Source: JAXIHJ01 sp034189755 (lineage in GTDB: Bacteria; Planctomycetota; Phycisphaerae; SM23-33). Taken from it: a DNA stretch of 32,141 bases. The stretch is from the NCBI GenBank assembly GCA_034189755.1, contig JAXIHJ010000152.1:1-32141 (forward strand), given 5' to 3'. A program made the translations under genes and the position numbers. Below the pieces are notes generated by a model that was given only the letters and a program-made list of their open reading frames with translations, had not been told where the DNA came from and made no database searches. Shown here piece after piece: positions 1 to 7,844 of the stretch; position 1 is the stretch's first letter; every line of letters starts with the position of its first letter.

Positions 1-562
1 CAACCTTGATTAACTCCTTCTCATCAGGTTTCAATTTCTTCAACTGCTTTAACTGCCCCATGCCTGGCAGCAAACCAAGAATCTGCTCTACAGATCCCAT
101 TTTTTTCATCTGCCTTAGCTGTGCCTGGAAATCTTCTAAATCAAATGTCCTCTTTTTTAGCTTCTTTTGCAGTTTGATTGCCTCTTTTTCATCAAATTGT
201 ACCTGTGCCTTTTCAATGAGAGACAGCATATCTCCCATACCCAGGATCCTTGAGGACATTCTGTCTGGGAAAAAGGGCTCGATAGCATCGAGTTTTTCTC
301 CCACGCCGATAAATTTGATTGGTTTGCCTGTTACAGCCTTGATAGATAGGGCGGCTCCGCCTCTTGCATCCCCCTCCATTTTTGTAAGAATGATACCACT
401 TATATTAAGGAGTTGGTCAAAATGTTGTGCAACGTTAACCGCATCTTGGCCGGTCATAGCGTCCGCAACGAGGAGTATTTCCGTCGGATCCATTTTCTCC
501 TTTATTATACTCAATTCAGTCATAAGCTCATCATCGATATGGAGGCGGCCGGCAGTGTCAAT
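1..562 (-). CDS. ffh: Signal recognition particle protein Ffh (SRP54), internal fragment
   Basis: Read on the minus strand, this stretch gives a continuous Ffh sequence of about 187 residues. It starts at the G-domain motif DTAGRLHIDDELM (about 559 down) and continues through DAMTGQDAVNVAQ, GIILTKMEGDARGGAALS, a GVGEKLDAIEPF segment and RMSSRILGMGD, then into the M-domain start with LLPGMGQLKQLKKLK. Ffh is the SRP GTPase that binds signal peptides and targets nascent membrane proteins. The N domain and first half of the G domain are missing because the match ends abruptly near 560-562. The C-terminal M domain is cut by the window edge. Base composition is clearly AT-richer than everything after about 570. 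The identity is certain; whether the fragment belongs to the same genome as the rest of the window is doubtful. Confidence 0.9.
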   Translation of the reverse strand, partial: MDTAGRLHIDDELMTELSIIKEKMDPTEILLVADAMTGQDAVNVAQHFDQLLNISGIILTKMEGDARGGAALSIKAVTGKPIKFIGVGEKLDAIEPFFPDRMSSRILGMGDMLSLIEKAQVQFDEKEAIKLQKKLKKRTFDLEDFQAQLRQMKKMGSVEQILGLLPGMGQLKQLKKLKPDEKELIKV

Positions 563-1246
563 ATCGCAGCCGCACGCGTAGCGGGCCATCCGGTGACCGT
601 TTTCGGCGCCGGGAGGACCGACGCCGGAGTGCACGCCGCCGGCCAGGTCGCCAATTTCCACATGATGAACTCGTCGGTTCCCCTTCGCGGTCTGCGGCGG
701 GCGATGAACTCCACGCTGCCGCGCGATATTGCCGTGTGGTCGGCTGTCGAGGTGCCGGAAAACTTTCACGCCTCGCGGTCCGCCGTCGGCAAGACCTACC
801 GCTATCGCATTCACGTCGCGCCCGACCGGCCTGTGATGCTCGCCGGCCAGGTCTACCACTACTGGCGGGCGCTGGATACCGAGGCGATGCGCCTGGCCGG
901 GCAACGGTTGATCGGCAGACACGACTTCCGCGGTTTTGCATCGTCGGCCGAGCAGCGTGAAAACACCGTTCGCACCGTCTTTAGCTGCGAGCTTGCCGAC
1001 GTGGCGAGCGAAGTGCACGTCACGGTGCAGGGCGACGGGTTTCTCTATAACATGGTCCGCAACATAGTCGGGACGCTGATCGAGGTCGGCCGGGGCTGCT
1101 GGCCGGCTGAGCGGATCGACAAGATTCTCGCCGGCTGCGACCGCCGCGACGCCGGCCCCACCGCGCCGCCGGAAGGACTGACGCTGCTCTGCGTGCACTA
1201 CGGGCCGCCAAGACCGGCGCAAGAACACCGGCAAGCTGAAGAATGA
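563..1246 (+). pseudogene. truA: tRNA pseudouridine synthase A, lacking its N-terminus
   Basis: TruA converts uridines 38-40 of the tRNA anticodon arm to pseudouridine. The catalytic-Asp motif GAGRTDAGVHAAGQVANF is present, followed by FHASRSAVGKTYRYRI, RHDFRGFAS and the C-terminal GDGFLYNMVRNIVGTLIEV block. Homology begins near 563 with AAARVAGHPVTV. The first 40-50 residues of the family, including the YDGT..GWQ region, are absent. The same frame stays open upstream to an ATG at 413, but those residues are antisense to the ffh fragment and are not TruA. The gene therefore has no native start here. It is either broken by an assembly join (favoured) or a true 5' truncation. The C-terminus is intact and ends 25 bases before the dnaN promoter. 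Confidence 0.88.
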
Positions 1247-1270
1247 GGCCGAAAGAATTCCCCTTGCCTC

Positions 1271-1299
1271 TTGCAACGCCGAGGCGGTGTGCGTATAAC
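1271..1299 (+). promoter_or_regulatory. Probable sigma70 promoter of dnaN
   Basis: TTGCAA at 1271-1276 and TATAAC at 1294-1299 are separated by exactly 17 bases. Transcription would start near 1306, leaving a leader of about 70 bases before the dnaN ATG. No DnaA-box cluster is visible in this interval. Confidence 0.6.
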
Positions 1300-1378
1300 G
1301 GCCGTGTTGTTCGTCAAGCCCGCTACCGACGGTGCGGGCGGCTGTCAAATCCATGAGGTGCGAAGGAAGGTACATGCC

Positions 1379-2476
1379 ATGAAAGTTATCGCACAGACAG
1401 CGGCATTACAGGAAGCCTTGTCCCTGGCCGACAGTATCGTCGCGGCGCGCACGCCCAAGCCGGTGCTTCAGTGCGCCAAGCTGGTGGCGAAAGACGACTC
1501 GCTGACCCTGTTGGCAACGGACCTGGAGGCCGGCTGCCGCTACCGGGTTACTGCTGTTCAGGTCGAAGAGGAAGGCGAGGCGCTCGTGCCGGCTGACCGG
1601 CTTAAAGGCATCGTCCGTGAGTCCGCCGATGATGAAAGCCTGACCATCAATACGGAAAAGGACACCTGCCACGTCCGCGGCTCGGGAAGCCACTTTAAGA
1701 TTTTCGGCTACGACCCGGCGGAATATCCAGCCGTCGCAAGCTTCGAGGCCGAACCGGACTTTCAGATCGCGGCGCCGGCCCTGGCGAACATGATTCAGAA
1801 GACGCTGTTCGCCGCCGCCAAGGCCCACAGCCACTATGCCATCTCCGGCGTGCTGCTGGAGTTTTCAGGCAAGAAGCTGCAACTGGTCGCCACCGACGGC
1901 CACCGCCTGGCCCAGACCAAGGGGGCACTCTCCAAATCGGCCTCCAAAGAAAACTCCGTAATTGTGCCGGCCAAGCTGATGAGCCTGATGCAGCGAATCG
2001 CCGAAGGCGCTGAAACGTTCGACGTCCGCATCGAGGAAAACCAGATTCTCGTTCGCACCGCACGGGCGGTGCTCGTAAGCTCGCTGGTTCAGGGCAATTT
2101 TCCGAAGTACGGAGACGTAATTCCGAAAGAATGTAACCGCAAGGCCAACATCAATACCGCACAGTTCGAGCACCGTATCCGCCAGGCGGCCCTGCTGACC
2201 AACGAAGAGTCCCGCGGCGTGCGGCTGAGCTTCCAGGCCGACAAGATTACACTCGCCAGCCGGGCGCCGGAAACCGGCGAGGCCGAAGTTACCTGCGCAA
2301 GCGCCTACGAGGGCGACCCTATGGAAATAGCCTTCAACCCGACGTTCCTCATCGACGCGCTTCGCGTCGCCGAGGCGGACGAAATCCAATTCGAGATGAG
2401 CGCGCCCAACAAGCCGGCGGTCATCAAGGCCGGCGGCGATTTCCTATATGTGCTGATGCCCGTAGACTTAGGCTGA
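1379..2476 (+). CDS. dnaN: DNA polymerase III beta subunit (sliding clamp)
   Basis: The product is 365 residues, the usual length of the ring-forming processivity clamp, with three repeated clamp folds of about 120 residues each. Recognisable segments are MKVIAQTAALQEALSLADSIVAARTPKPVL at the N-terminus (split here only for reading), an ISGVLLEF..LVATDGHRLA block in the middle domain, and a terminal LYVLMPVDL that matches the family's YLIMPMRL ending. The ATG at 1379 is chosen over the upstream in-frame codon at 1271 because it follows a GAAGGAAGG ribosome-binding site at about 1362-1370 and matches the family start. The next gene is a DciA-type helicase loader, so the two replication genes are neighbours. 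This order is common near the origin, although no origin is visible here. Confidence 0.96.
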   Translation: MKVIAQTAALQEALSLADSIVAARTPKPVLQCAKLVAKDDSLTLLATDLEAGCRYRVTAVQVEEEGEALVPADRLKGIVRESADDESLTINTEKDTCHVRGSGSHFKIFGYDPAEYPAVASFEAEPDFQIAAPALANMIQKTLFAAAKAHSHYAISGVLLEFSGKKLQLVATDGHRLAQTKGALSKSASKENSVIVPAKLMSLMQRIAEGAETFDVRIEENQILVRTARAVLVSSLVQGNFPKYGDVIPKECNRKANINTAQFEHRIRQAALLTNEESRGVRLSFQADKITLASRAPETGEAEVTCASAYEGDPMEIAFNPTFLIDALRVAEADEIQFEMSAPNKPAVIKAGGDFLYVLMPVDLG

Positions 2477-2590
2477 CGCCAGCCGGACCGGCACGTGCAT
2501 TTTGCAGTTTTTGTGAAGTTTCTTCGCCGGTTCCGGCGATGCTGATTACAGGGCCGATCGGCGGCGAACAATCGGTCGAGGTGGATGGTC

Positions 2591-2971
2591 ATGGATGATG
2601 CCCAACTGCGAACCGTCTGGCAGCAGCGCCAGTTCAACGACCGTGCCGCACACCTGAGCCTGCCGTTGACGATTTTACTCAAGCACACCCTCGCCAAGCG
2701 CGTCCGCCAGCTCGGCAGGCTCGCGGAGATATGGGACGAGGTCATCCCGGAAGAAATTCGCGACCACACGGCACTGGAGAGTTTCAACCGGGGCACACTG
2801 ACAGTGCTGGTGGACTCCGCGCCGCACCGTTTCCAGCTCCAGACGCTGCTCGCCGGCTATCTGAAACGGGAAATTCAAGCGCGATTCTCCGGGGCGATCA
2901 ACAAGATTCGACTCGTGCCGGGCCAGTTCTACTCCATCGACCTCGCCGGCGCGCCACGGTACGAATTCTAA
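2591..2971 (+). CDS. DciA/DUF721 family protein (likely helicase-loading factor)
   Basis: This small basic protein has 126 residues from the preferred start. The central block VWQQ.. to WDEVIPEEIRDHTALESF and GTLTVLVDSAPHRFQLQTLL is the typical DUF721 pattern: a conserved Trp, then an HT motif, then a beta strand rich in V/L. DciA proteins load the replicative helicase DnaB in bacteria that lack DnaC or DnaI. That role is known from the family and is not shown here. ATGs occur at 2585 and 2591. A GAGG at 2578-2581 sits 9 bases before 2591 but only 3 bases before 2585, so 2591 is preferred. It follows dnaN after about 110 bases and converges with the membrane protein on the other strand. Confidence 0.8.
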   Translation: MDDAQLRTVWQQRQFNDRAAHLSLPLTILLKHTLAKRVRQLGRLAEIWDEVIPEEIRDHTALESFNRGTLTVLVDSAPHRFQLQTLLAGYLKREIQARFSGAINKIRLVPGQFYSIDLAGAPRYEF

Positions 2972-2993
2972 GCAGCCCCCGAGTTTCGGATCG

Positions 2994-4574
2994 TCAGATA
3001 TGGTACGCCTTGTGTATGTCCCTGCTCCGGGCATCGGGCGATTCGCACATGCGCGAGCCTACAGCCAGCAGATACGGTACTATAACCGCTGCGCTGCCCG
3101 CGGTATGAGCCAGCCAGTCTTTCCATTCGGCGCCGCGCCGCGAGGCGACGGCCTGAAGTGCCTCGCCCGCCCCGCCGGCCAACGCAGCCAGCAAAATACC
3201 CGCCAGTCCAAGCCAGACGCTGCGCCCGCCCATCAGCCATGACAGCACAAGGGCCAGAAGAAATCCCGTCGCCGTGTGCAGGAATATCTCGGCGCCGCCG
3301 AAGGCGTTGGCCGACCACCCAAGCAGCCCGTCTCGCCTCGCCAGGCCCAGCAGCAGCGCGATGCCTGCCAGCACTGCCAGCACCACAACGCCCGAGCGGC
3401 ATCGCTGCCGTCGGCCCAGCATCGCCGGAAGCAGCCCCCACGTCAGCGCCACGGCCAGCATTATCGCGGGGATGAACAACCCCCCCGGCGCCAGCATTGC
3501 GCAGCCGGCCAGCGCTGCACCGGCGGTCCAGACAATGGCCCGCGCCTGATCTCCGGCATGGCCCCGCCGGGCATGACAGAGCAGCCAGGTGACACAGGCC
3601 GCAGCTCCGAGAACCAGCCAGCCCGCTCCGAAGAAGCCTATCGTCGCCGCCAGCACCGCCAGGCCGTTATCCGCGGCGGAAACGGCCGCAAAGGCCTCCT
3701 CGCCCCGGCCGAACCACGCGACATCGCCCGCCGGAACGATTGCTGCAAGGCCGGAACGCACGGCCCACAGGCCCGCAGCCGCCAGTATCCCGCCGGCGAG
3801 CAGGAGAATGATGCGTCGCTGATGAAAGACCAGCCCGGCCGCAAAAAGCACCACACCAACCACCACCGCAGCCACCGCCGCCGACGACGGCGCCACGTAA
3901 GTCAGGCCGGCCGCCGCCGCAACCGCGACGACAATGCAGATTAATTGCAGTTCACGACCCCGCCGGCTGGAAAGCTCAACGGACTGCTCGGCTGAAAGTC
4001 CCCATAGCATCGAAAGCCAAACACCAACACCCGCAAACCCAAGCAGCGCCAGCGCACAGCGTGCCTGCTCAGCCCGGCCCCAGACCATCGCCGCCGCTGC
4101 ACCGCCCATCATCGCCACGCCGCAGACGCTCAGCACCGAGATGTGGCTGGCGGCCCGGGGAAGCAGACTCTGGCTGAGCATCACGCCACATGCCAGCAGC
4201 GCCAATTGAAACAGCATCGACATGTTCATGGCCCCGCCCAGCGCCATCGACGGCGCTTCCGCCGTACCCAGGCCCGTCCAGGCCAAGTGAACCGTTAGAA
4301 TCGCCGCCGGCGCCAGCAGGACCCAATACACCGGATGACCCGGCACGGTCCGCTCAGCCGCGACCGTTCGCTGCAAAACCCACAGTGCAAAGACAATCCC
4401 CAGTCCCGCCGACAGCGCCCCCCACGTACGAAAGCTCGGCCACCACCACGTCAACATGCCGACCACAACCACGCTGGCAAGCGCCCAGCGGGCTACGGCG
4501 GCCAACTGCCGCGAAGTTGTCCCGGTCGGTATCGCCACTACCTTTGTTTGTCGGCCAACTCGTCTTATAAACAT
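2994..4574 (-). CDS. Polytopic membrane protein with VanZ-like C-terminal region
   Basis: The 526-residue protein is almost entirely hydrophobic, with roughly a dozen or more predicted membrane helices separated by short Arg/Gly-rich loops. Near the C-terminus, the segment GGAEIFLHTATGF, then GGAGEALQ, then EWKDWLAHTAGSAA resembles the VanZ-like domain, where an acidic residue in a helix and a D-W/N-G pattern recur. The N-terminal three quarters have no domain I recognise, although a glycan- or lipid-related membrane role would fit the size. The gene stands alone, divergent from the lipoprotein gene at 4781 and convergent with dciA. The start at 4574 has no strong ribosome-binding site, so the N-terminus is uncertain. 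The function is unknown. Confidence 0.6.
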   Translation of the reverse strand: MFIRRVGRQTKVVAIPTGTTSRQLAAVARWALASVVVVGMLTWWWPSFRTWGALSAGLGIVFALWVLQRTVAAERTVPGHPVYWVLLAPAAILTVHLAWTGLGTAEAPSMALGGAMNMSMLFQLALLACGVMLSQSLLPRAASHISVLSVCGVAMMGGAAAAMVWGRAEQARCALALLGFAGVGVWLSMLWGLSAEQSVELSSRRGRELQLICIVVAVAAAAGLTYVAPSSAAVAAVVVGVVLFAAGLVFHQRRIILLLAGGILAAAGLWAVRSGLAAIVPAGDVAWFGRGEEAFAAVSAADNGLAVLAATIGFFGAGWLVLGAAACVTWLLCHARRGHAGDQARAIVWTAGAALAGCAMLAPGGLFIPAIMLAVALTWGLLPAMLGRRQRCRSGVVVLAVLAGIALLLGLARRDGLLGWSANAFGGAEIFLHTATGFLLALVLSWLMGGRSVWLGLAGILLAALAGGAGEALQAVASRRGAEWKDWLAHTAGSAAVIVPYLLAVGSRMCESPDARSRDIHKAYHI

Positions 4575-4780
4575 AAGACCCGCGTCCGTGCCGCCCCAGG
4601 TTTACGGCCGAGGTTCTTAATGCCGACAAATTCCTTCCGCCGCCGGGTATTTCCACTACAATACATCGCAAGTGATGCCACTCGATGACAAGTCGCCACA
4701 AGTAGCGCGGCCGTGGGCGCGAGTTCATTTGGGAAATGTCGGTTCGCAACAGTCGAGGCAGAGAAAGAAGGGACGAAACT

Positions 4781-5464
4781 ATGTGGCCCAGGAATAGACA
4801 ATGGTTCCATAAAGTAATGTCGCCGTCAGCGTACCTGTTTTCGCGGCGTGCTCTCGCCGGCAAGCTTATCCTCTTCGGGGTCGCTCTTCTGGCTTTCATC
4901 ACCGGGGGGTGTCGTGCGCATCCGGGCAGTCTGGCCAAGTTGATTGCGGGCGACGCCATCAATAATGCGGACGTGAAAGATCGCCGGAGCAAGTTGATGG
5001 GGAAGGACGAAGCGGCAGCCGACAAGATGTTTGGTCAGCGTTTGGAGACTCTCGTCGACGTCGAGAGACCGAACGTGAGCATAATCTTCTATCCAGTCAA
5101 GCACGATATATTCAAGAAATCCCGATACCTCGTGGAATTGGAGGACGGGGTAATCGTGGTGTTCTCCAGAGCGAAACGAAACATCGATGGCGTCGAAGAC
5201 CTCGTCCACGATGCGAAGTTGGAGAAGAAACTCGCCGGGAAAACGCCGACACAGTGCAGTCAACACGACGACCTTGGCGCGCCTTTGCGGACGCTACGCA
5301 GCCGGGAGAAAGGCCACTTGCTGCGCATATATGACATCAGGCACTGGACGGATTTCATGGGAGCACGTTACTGTGTACTGAGATTTGACAGCAGCGACCG
5401 CTGCCAGGATGTTACGCTCCTCGGCGTCAGTGCGGCAACGAAAAAGGACCCGATAAAGCGATAG
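4781..5464 (+). CDS. Uncharacterised lipoprotein
   Basis: The product has 227 residues. A basic N-terminus is followed by a hydrophobic stretch and the lipobox-like LLAFITGGC, with the lipidated Cys at about residue 44, so export and lipid anchoring are likely. The mature part is mixed alpha/beta and rich in charged residues, and I recognise no family. The ATG at 4781 is preferred over 4736 because an AAGAAGGGA lies 8 bases upstream. A start at 4817 would give a more ordinary 32-residue signal peptide and cannot be excluded. Codon use is less GC-biased than in the surrounding genes, which hints at a different history. A TACAAT at 4657-4662 could serve as a -10 element, but no matching -35 is visible. 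Confidence 0.6.
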   Translation: MWPRNRQWFHKVMSPSAYLFSRRALAGKLILFGVALLAFITGGCRAHPGSLAKLIAGDAINNADVKDRRSKLMGKDEAAADKMFGQRLETLVDVERPNVSIIFYPVKHDIFKKSRYLVELEDGVIVVFSRAKRNIDGVEDLVHDAKLEKKLAGKTPTQCSQHDDLGAPLRTLRSREKGHLLRIYDIRHWTDFMGARYCVLRFDSSDRCQDVTLLGVSAATKKDPIKR

Positions 5465-5735
5465 CGGCGGCGAATTCACACTAAACCCGGACAGAATGCG
5501 ATAAGAATAATACCACTGGCCGTTAATTAATGCGATTGATGCAAGAAGCCCAGCCGCGAGCGCAGTAATTAATTGGCGATGGAGTTAATTGTCGAGCGCC
5601 GGGCGGGAAAGGTTCAGATCAAGGAGCTTTCCGAGGATTTTCTCATCGCCGATTCCCTCCGGCCAGCCGTAGGCGGCCAGCACAGCCGCGTTCGGCGCGG
5701 GTTTTGTGCGTCGCTAGCGGCGGCTGACGCCTTTT
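5465..5735. other. Intergenic region with an AT-rich inverted repeat and a doubtful 53-codon frame
   Basis: TTAATTAATGCG at 5523-5534 and CGCAGTAATTAA at 5561-5572 are inverted repeats with one mismatch and a 26-base loop. No T-run follows, so this is not a standard terminator. An open frame from ATG 5579 to the TAG at 5738-5740 begins plausibly (MELIVERRAGKVQIKELSED) but then turns into Ala/Arg-rich low-complexity sequence and ends inside the tRNA gene. It may be a gene remnant. Nothing else is recognised here. Confidence 0.3.
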
Positions 5736-5820
5736 GGTAGGGTGTCCGAGCGGTTGAAGGAGCCGGTCTTGAAAACCGGTGTGCCGAAAGGTACCGTGGG
5801 TTCGAATCCCACCCCTACCG
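5736..5820 (+). tRNA. tRNA-Ser (anticodon UGA)
   Basis: The acceptor stem GGTAGGG (5736-5742) pairs with CCCTACC (5813-5819), followed by discriminator G. The anticodon loop reads CTTGAAA, giving TGA. A long variable arm (GTGCCGAAAGGTAC), typical of class II serine tRNAs, is present. The T arm is GTGGG-TTCGAAT-CCCAC. The 3' CCA is not encoded. Confidence 0.96.
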
Positions 5821-5839
5821 TTTTCGTAACCCGTGTCCT

Positions 5840-5877
5840 GGAACCCGGAACTCGTAATCATCGGCTTGCCGGGTTCC
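5840..5877 (+). repeat. 9-bp inverted repeat between tRNA-Ser and the aldo/keto reductase
   Basis: GGAACCCGG (5840-5848) and CCGGGTTCC (5869-5877) are perfect complements with a 20-base loop. There is no T-run, so it is more likely a processing or mRNA-stabilising hairpin between tRNA and mRNA than a terminator. Confidence 0.45.
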
Positions 5878-5903
5878 GTGATACGATATTCGAGGAGCAG
5901 CAC

Positions 5904-6932
5904 ATGGAACATCGTCAGTTGGGAAGCAGTAACGTTGAGGTATCGGTCATCACGTTCGGCGCGTGGGCGATTGGCGGCTGGGCATGGGGGGCTCAAGATG
6001 AAAACGACGCCCTCGCCGCCATGGACACCGCGATCGACATGGGTGTAACCTCCATTGACACGGCGCCGGTGTATGGCTTCGGGCTTAGCGAGGAGTTCGT
6101 CGGCCGGGCGGTGGCGGGCAAACGCGACAAGGTGCAGATTCTCACCAAGTACGGCATGCGCTGGGACAGTGACGTAGGAACGGTGCGATGGGACACGTCC
6201 GATGTTAACGGCAACCCGATAACCATTCGTCGCAATGCCCGCAAGGACAGCGTCATCGAAGAATGCGAAAACAGTCTGAAGCGGCTCGGCACCGATTATA
6301 TCGACCTGTTCCAATGCCACTGGCGAGATGAATCGGTGCCCGTGGAAGAGACGATGGAGGCGATGAACATCCTGCTGAACGCGGGCAAGATTCGCGCCGC
6401 CGGCGTGAGCAATTTCAGCGTCCAGGACATGGACGCAGCCAGGCTTGTTACGCCGATAGCATCCAATCAGCCGCCGTACAGCATGATCAACCGCGGCATC
6501 GAAAAGGACCTGCCTACCCGACCAGGCTCGGCTGGGCAGGCAGGCATTTTACCTTACTGCCAGGAGCACAACATCGGTATCCTGGCCTACAGCCCGCTCC
6601 AGCGAGGGCTGCTGACCGGCAAGATAACAGAGAATTATCAATTCGGCGAAGGCGACCATCGGCCGCAAAATGCGTTCTTCCGGCCGGAAAACGTCCGCAA
6701 GATAAACGCCTTCCTGGCCGAGATCCGCCCGATAGCCGAGGCCCACAACGCCACGCTGGCGCAGTTGGCGATCAACTGGACGATTCATCGGCCGGGTATT
6801 ACCGTTGCGCTGGTCGGTGCGAGAAATGCAAAACAAGCCGCCGAAAACGCCAAGGCCGCCGACTTTAAACTCACCGACGAGGAAACGAACACCATCAACG
6901 CGCTGCTGGATGGACTGGAGCTTGAAGTTTAG
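5904..6932 (+). CDS. Aldo/keto reductase with a short in-frame insertion
   Basis: This 342-residue NAD(P)H-dependent oxidoreductase of the AKR superfamily would adopt a TIM barrel and reduce carbonyl compounds; its substrate is unknown. The tetrad is visible: Asp and Tyr in IDTAPVYGFG (about residues 51-57), Lys in ILTKYG, and His in FQCHW. The late cofactor-binding block ALVGARNAKQAAEN is also present. Around residues 203-214 there are 12 extra residues (LPTRPGSAGQAG), just before ILPYCQEHNIGILAYSPL. They correspond exactly to a 36-base near-palindrome. Relatives normally run straight from an acidic residue into the (I/V)LPYC motif. The ATG at 5904 follows GAGGAG with a 6-base spacer. The gene lies behind tRNA-Ser and faces the pseudopilin gene. 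Confidence 0.92.
   Translation: MEHRQLGSSNVEVSVITFGAWAIGGWAWGAQDENDALAAMDTAIDMGVTSIDTAPVYGFGLSEEFVGRAVAGKRDKVQILTKYGMRWDSDVGTVRWDTSDVNGNPITIRRNARKDSVIEECENSLKRLGTDYIDLFQCHWRDESVPVEETMEAMNILLNAGKIRAAGVSNFSVQDMDAARLVTPIASNQPPYSMINRGIEKDLPTRPGSAGQAGILPYCQEHNIGILAYSPLQRGLLTGKITENYQFGEGDHRPQNAFFRPENVRKINAFLAEIRPIAEAHNATLAQLAINWTIHRPGITVALVGARNAKQAAENAKAADFKLTDEETNTINALLDGLELEV
6509..6544. repeat. 36-nt palindromic element inserted in frame in the aldo/keto reductase gene
   Basis: CCTGCCT (6509-6515) pairs with AGGCAGG (6538-6544). One A/C mismatch follows, then CCC (6517-6519) pairs with GGG (6534-6536), closing a 14-base loop. The element encodes the 12 extra residues of the reductase and leaves the frame intact. 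Confidence 0.6.
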
Positions 6933-6989
6933 CTAAGGCGCGTCTGAAGCCGGCTGTATTTGGCCGGTGTTCTCAAAACGGCGGGACAC

Positions 6990-7775
6990 CTACTTGTCCA
7001 GCTTCAGCAGCGGTGTAACCTCCGACGGCGGCACTGCTGCCTCCGGCCTGCCCACCAGCCCGTCACACCGTACATCCAGCCAGACCGACGCCAGGGGACA
7101 GACGGCGCCGTCGGCGAAGGCGGCGTTGCAACTGTAAAGGTGGCGAAAGTGGAACGTGGCGGGCAGCCCCAGGCGATTGTCCAGGTAATACCATTCTTCC
7201 AGCAGGGGGTTCGTCGCAGACGCCGGCGCCTGCCAGATATTTATCTGTACCGAATCCGCCCAGGCCACGGTGGCCGACGGCTGGGTTATGTCGCCCAGCC
7301 GGCGCGATGGATTGCCGCCTGCCAGCATCATCCGATTGATAGCGAAACCGTAGCCGGCCGTGGCGAATTTCGGCTTCAGGAAGGGATAGTCCCGCGTAAG
7401 CGACGGGCAGTTGGTCGTCTTGCCGGGCTGGCAGACATATGGCGCAAGGCGGGCCTGGCTTTCGTCAATTGGGCGGTCGCCTTCGCCGGTTCCGCCGCCG
7501 GTCTGTTCAAAGCCCCAATACCAAAGTACGCCGTCGGCCTGAGGCAACTGGTACGGAAAAAAGTTGCCGTCGTTTTCCTCCAGGTACAGCGACAGGGCCA
7601 GTTGCGTAGCCCGCAGGTTGACTGCGCAGACCGATTTCCTGGCCAGCCGTCGCGCCTGCCCCAGGCTGGGCACGACTATCGCCGTCAGGATCGATATAAT
7701 CACAATGGATACCAGCAGTTCTATCAGCGTAAAGCCGGTTTGCCGCGTTGGCTGTCTCATGACATTGTCTTTCAT
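6990..7775 (-). CDS. Type II secretion/pilus-like pseudopilin (prepilin N-terminal domain protein)
   Basis: The 261-residue protein opens with the class III signal GFTLIELLVSIVIISILTAIVVPSL. This prepilin peptidase cleavage and methylation motif has the Glu at +5 after the Gly and a hydrophobic helix. The rest resembles the planctomycete pseudopilin type: a Cys-containing globular domain and a closing segment of the kind FHFRHLYSCNAAFADGAV, comparable to the H.GG.N..F.DGHV ending. It is the second gene behind the cobalamin riboswitch, separated from the PEP-CTERM gene by 69 bases that hold a strong hairpin. ATGs lie at 7775 and 7760; neither has an obvious ribosome-binding site. Such minor pilins are numerous in these genomes and mostly of unknown role. 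Confidence 0.85.
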   Translation of the reverse strand: MKDNVMRQPTRQTGFTLIELLVSIVIISILTAIVVPSLGQARRLARKSVCAVNLRATQLALSLYLEENDGNFFPYQLPQADGVLWYWGFEQTGGGTGEGDRPIDESQARLAPYVCQPGKTTNCPSLTRDYPFLKPKFATAGYGFAINRMMLAGGNPSRRLGDITQPSATVAWADSVQINIWQAPASATNPLLEEWYYLDNRLGLPATFHFRHLYSCNAAFADGAVCPLASVWLDVRCDGLVGRPEAAVPPSEVTPLLKLDK

Positions 7776-7784
7776 AAGCCCGGA

Positions 7785-7816
7785 GGCTTGGGCCGGGAGG
7801 CTTTAAGGCCCAAGCC
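7785..7816 (-). other. Intercistronic hairpin between the PEP-CTERM and pseudopilin genes
   Basis: GGCTTGGGCC (7785-7794) and GGCCCAAGCC (7807-7816) are perfect 10-base complements around a 12-base loop. On the minus strand the hairpin lies just upstream of the pseudopilin start and has no T-run. An mRNA-stability or attenuation element fits better than a full terminator. Confidence 0.55.
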
Positions 7817-7844
7817 ACACGGGTTTTTAAGATTCTTTTTGCCG

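Noticed and set aside
413..562. Apparent N-terminal extension of TruA from an ATG at 413
   Set aside because: The residues are the antisense of ffh and do not resemble TruA. The open frame is an accident of the junction.
1247..1378. Replication origin next to dnaN
   Set aside because: No DnaA boxes or AT-rich unwinding region are visible between truA and dnaN.
5643..6320. Minus-strand protein spanning tRNA-Ser and the reductase start
   Set aside because: It crosses a well-formed tRNA gene and lies antisense to the conserved reductase.
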